NCBI GenBank assembly: GCA_017511925.1
Contig: JAFWHS010000003.1
Location: 18,713-82,712 of the forward strand
Direction: 5' to 3'
Length of the DNA stretch: 64,000 nt
Source of the DNA: Candidatus Saccharimonadota bacterium
GTDB taxonomy: Bacteria; Patescibacteriota; Saccharimonadia; Saccharimonadales; Saccharimonadaceae
Shown here piece by piece: positions 61,701-64,000 of the stretch (within the stretch, counting starts at the first letter, position 1; each line of letters begins with the position of its first letter). The notes beneath the pieces are model-generated. The model was not told where the DNA came from. It was given only the letters and a program-made list of their open reading frames with translations, and did no database searches. Position numbers and translations under genes: made by a program.

Positions 61701-62334
61701 TCGGAATTACATAGATATCCTATATACATGAATAGAATTAAAGCTTAAAAACAAAGCAATTATTAAAGAACCCGCAAAATCATACAAAAATGAGGTACAT
61801 TATTAGCAATCGGCTTTTCGACATAGTCTTAATGTCGCACAATACAGATTTTAAGACATTAAGGTTATGTTTTATAGACGGTTCAACTATCGTCTATAAT
61901 TGATATGTTTTTCCTAGCGGGCGGGAATTACGGGATAAAATAGTTCTGGATGTATGAGCATAATCCTAAATCTATGTAGGTGAGCCCATAATAAAGTTTA
62001 CTAATTTAACTGAGATTTTTATGAGTCGAATTACGGTGATCAGCAAATACGAATAGCCTCTGAGTCCGTCGAAATCGATCATCTGTAGCCAATGTCGGTT
62101 CATTGATGTAGTGTAAATTTGTACTAAATATGAGGTTTTAGAGGTTCCTAAGTAGATTTTTTGGATTTGACATTTCCCCGTTTTTGTTTCCCTTTTTGGT
62201 TATTTTCCCTGTTTGTCGGGATGATTGCGCGCGCTGTGGTGCATATAAACTATTATGTTTCCGAACAAAAACCGAACAGAAGAGCAGAGAATGGTAGTAG
62301 AACAAAAACCGAACAATTCCCTGCTCTTTGCCGA
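61701..62334. other. Gene-free stretch upstream of the FISUMP copy C end
   Basis: No convincing open frame. Two perfect hairpins: CTTAATGTC/GACATTAAG (61828-61863, 18-base loop) and TTATAGACG/CGTCTATAA (61872-61899, 10-base loop). From 62261 two copies of GAACAAAAACCGAACA flank one arm of the FISUMP terminator. The rest has no feature I can name; it may be decayed coding sequence. Confidence 0.4.
62281..62327 (-). terminator. Possible terminator of FISUMP copy C
   Basis: On the minus strand AGAGCAGGGAAT (62316-62327) pairs with ATTCTCTGCTCT (62281-62292), one G-U pair that would be a mismatch on the other strand. GGTTTTTG follows within the repeat. Confidence 0.5.
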
Positions 62335-64000
62335 TTAGTACTCAGAGACGCAGCGAATGGACCACCCAGCACTTCTATTGTAGCTACTGCTAGGGTAAAG
62401 ACCCGTACTAAAGAAATATAAGCTAAAAGCTTTACTGGCACTATCGACTGTACTGGACCAATAATAGCCAAAATACCCCGCAAAGTTAAGATAGCCGTAG
62501 TTCACGATGCCGGCCCGAATCATAAAGACAGGCGAGCCTACCAGGCCTTGGTCCAGTTTGTCACCATCATGGATGTTATTATATATAGCATTTAAGAGGT
62601 TAAATTCATTCTTTGCGGCTATACTAGAGGTGGTCGGTAGCCTCCAACCTTTAGGGCAAATGGAGTTCTGCGGGTTGTTTGCTATGTTGCTTTGCGTATT
62701 AGTATTGTAACTACTAGAGTTATTAGAAGCTATAGCCGCAGACCAGTTATAGTAGTTGCCCATCTTGCCATGATCGCCATTGCCGGCGAATGGAGTATGA
62801 CTGAAGTAGATTGGAGCTACCGTATTGCCATTTTTTAGATAATTACAAGTCTGATTATTATTATTTGCATAACATAGATTGGACTGAAAATAAGTGTCAG
62901 TAAAATACCAGGAGTTATTCTGACTACCCGCATCTGGATCTGCAGAGTAAGCTACATTATTGTTATTTGTCCAACCATTAAAATTACCAACTGATGTATT
63001 TATGTCGGTTATGGTAGATTTATCCGGAGTCCAGAAAATAACTCCGTTATTATCTATAAAATACCCGTCGATATATGCTCCCGAATCTACCACATTAAGA
63101 TCCGTGTCTATGGAGTTGAGCGCAACAGAAGAGCTTAAGTCTAAATCTAAATTCTGCGTCATCCATAACATAGAGTTGGTACAATTGGTTTCTTTATCCT
63201 GCCAAGTAGAACCAGTACCTTCCATACACATTCTGCGCACGGTATAGGATTTATTATCACGAGTATCATAAGCAGTAACTTCCTGACCTACGGCTATAGT
63301 GCCACCCCAGTCTTCTACATCCTGCATGTAGTAAGTATCTGGGCCTAAGTTACTTGCCGGATGTAATAGTATATACTTTACTTGCCCCTCATATGTACCA
63401 GCTGGTTGAGTGGGTTTAATATAGGCAGCATAGGTAGTAGTAAGTTTTGATCCTTGTCTAGTACTACCTGGATTATCTAGGTCCGTATTGGCACTGTATG
63501 ATGCCACCTTAGTATAGCTTTGTGGTACTGTATGATAGTTTGAGAATGATCCTTCTGTGTCAGATTCTATAGTAGGAGCATAGGTACCTGATACACTAGA
63601 TACTTTCATAGCCCAGTTGGATATGTCTCCTGAAGTAGCAATACCAGTTACTATATCATAGGTAGATCCTAGTGCTGTACTATGAAGTACTGTATTAGTT
63701 CCTGCAGCTACTCCAGTGTCTCCACCAGTATAGCCTATAGCATAGATTGCATAGCCATTAGGATCATTACAGAAGGTAGTGATGGTAGTAAGGCCTATAT
63801 CATTCCTATATTGTCCATTGATCATAGTAGCTGTATGTTCATTACCAGAATCTATAGTAGCAGTCATAGAACAGGTGGATCTAACACGGATGGCTGCATT
63901 GGCAGTTTTGGTTTGATCTAATGCTGAGGTAGTATAAATAATGCCTATACCTGGGAAGATGGGTATATTACATGATAATAATATACCAGTCAGTACTGTA
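62335..64000 (-). CDS. Secreted FISUMP-domain protein, copy C (5' end missing)
   Basis: The frame is open from the TAA at 62335 to the right edge, at least 554 codons; the start lies beyond. The visible N-terminal part (GILLSCNIPIFPG... then the exported domain with FCNDPNGYAIYAIGYTGGDTG) is nearly identical in DNA to copy B; the middle FISUMP part (NVAYSADPDAG, YFSHTPFAGNGDHGKMGNYYNWSAAIASNNSS, SICPKGWRLPT) is closest to copy A. The C-terminus has FGYYWSSTVDSASKAFSLYFF and SIRCVSEY. An internal ATG at 63865-63867 is not the start, as the conserved domain extends beyond it. The mosaic similarity points to recombination among copies. Confidence 0.87.
   Translation of the reverse strand, partial: TVLTGILLSCNIPIFPGIGIIYTTSALDQTKTANAAIRVRSTCSMTATIDSGNEHTATMINGQYRNDIGLTTITTFCNDPNGYAIYAIGYTGGDTGVAAGTNTVLHSTALGSTYDIVTGIATSGDISNWAMKVSSVSGTYAPTIESDTEGSFSNYHTVPQSYTKVASYSANTDLDNPGSTRQGSKLTTTYAAYIKPTQPAGTYEGQVKYILLHPASNLGPDTYYMQDVEDWGGTIAVGQEVTAYDTRDNKSYTVRRMCMEGTGSTWQDKETNCTNSMLWMTQNLDLDLSSSVALNSIDTDLNVVDSGAYIDGYFIDNNGVIFWTPDKSTITDINTSVGNFNGWTNNNNVAYSADPDAGSQNNSWYFTDTYFQSNLCYANNNNQTCNYLKNGNTVAPIYFSHTPFAGNGDHGKMGNYYNWSAAIASNNSSSYNTNTQSNIANNPQNSICPKGWRLPTTSSIAAKNEFNLLNAIYNNIHDGDKLDQGLVGSPVFMIRAGIVNYGYLNFAGYFGYYWSSTVDSASKAFSLYFFSTGLYPSSSYNRSAGWSIRCVSEY

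Noticed and set aside
62335..62530. Diversity-generating retroelement target at the FISUMP C-termini
   Set aside because: The C-terminal sequences look like variable regions, but copies B and C differ at all base types rather than only adenines, no template repeat was seen in the adjacent gap, and no reverse transcriptase is in the window. Copy A is cut off before this region.
1..64000. CRISPR arrays, insertion sequences, rRNA genes
   Set aside because: No regularly spaced direct repeats, no transposase or integrase gene and no rRNA sequence were noticed.
1..64000. UGA recoding as in Gracilibacteria/Absconditabacteria
   Set aside because: Many genes end properly at TGA (for example 2682, 10702, 23586), and recognised proteins do not read through TGA.

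Overview
The window looks like a chromosome segment of a reduced, Gram-positive-like bacterium of the Candidate Phyla Radiation, most likely Saccharibacteria (TM7). This is inferred from gene content; no rRNA is present to confirm it. The supporting signs are a compact AT-rich layout with one- to four-base gene overlaps, a phosphoketolase, a wall-building set (class A PBP, MurJ, a Mur-type ligase, tandem FemX-like transferases, sortase), a PIN-PhoH ATPase, a conjugation-type ATPase, and an almost complete lack of biosynthetic pathways apart from an orphan PurC. TGA is used as an ordinary stop, so this is not a UGA-recoding lineage.

Layout. 1-1451: 5' part of a secreted FISUMP-type protein (copy A) running off the left edge, with a structured 5' leader. 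1750-3851: a phosphoketolase split into two overlapping genes. 3878-12533: PIN-TRAM, PBP1A, MurJ and a gatC-gatA-HEPN-like-gatB operon. 12534-13576: two small divergent transcription units. 13577-20187: fusA, tuf and rpsJ in str-operon order but separated by inverted genes (purC, a purC-like remnant, an E2-like acyltransferase). 20239-34512: sugar nucleotide genes, a five-gene Mur ligase/hydrolase/DegT/FemX/FemX operon, DUF308, galU, small membrane proteins, dnaE, smpB and xthA. 34487-44518: envelope genes (CDP-alcohol transferase, glycosyltransferase, sortase, PEGA protein, exported proteins, DUF3048), gltX and two tRNAs. 44745-51346: der, phoH, pth, FISUMP copy B and dprA. 51363-55175: a candidate structured RNA, a nucleotidyltransferase, and a radical SAM/SPASM enzyme with a 29-residue Cys-containing peptide gene (a candidate RiPP system). 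55268-61700: topA, a sigma-region-4/HARE fusion and a TraD/TraG-like ATPase. 61701-62334 has no gene; FISUMP copy C runs off the right edge.

How it works together. Much of the window builds and decorates a peptidoglycan envelope: lipid II flipping and polymerisation, bridge or side-chain transfer, sortase anchoring, and secreted proteins that share one exported beta-rich domain. The rest is core translation and replication.

Four observations stand out. (1) Two FISUMP genes share a 5' leader in which promoter spacing and a three-stem RNA fold are kept while two stems change sequence but stay paired, and one conserved loop could invade another stem; it looks like an undescribed cis-regulatory RNA. 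(2) The radical SAM/SPASM enzyme is followed in its operon by a tiny peptide ending in two cysteines. (3) At least 17 genes have a TATAAT-like box 6-7 bases before the start codon, indicating widespread leaderless mRNAs. (4) The EF-G has NKIN in place of NKxD and has lost the usual SA motif of the guanine site.
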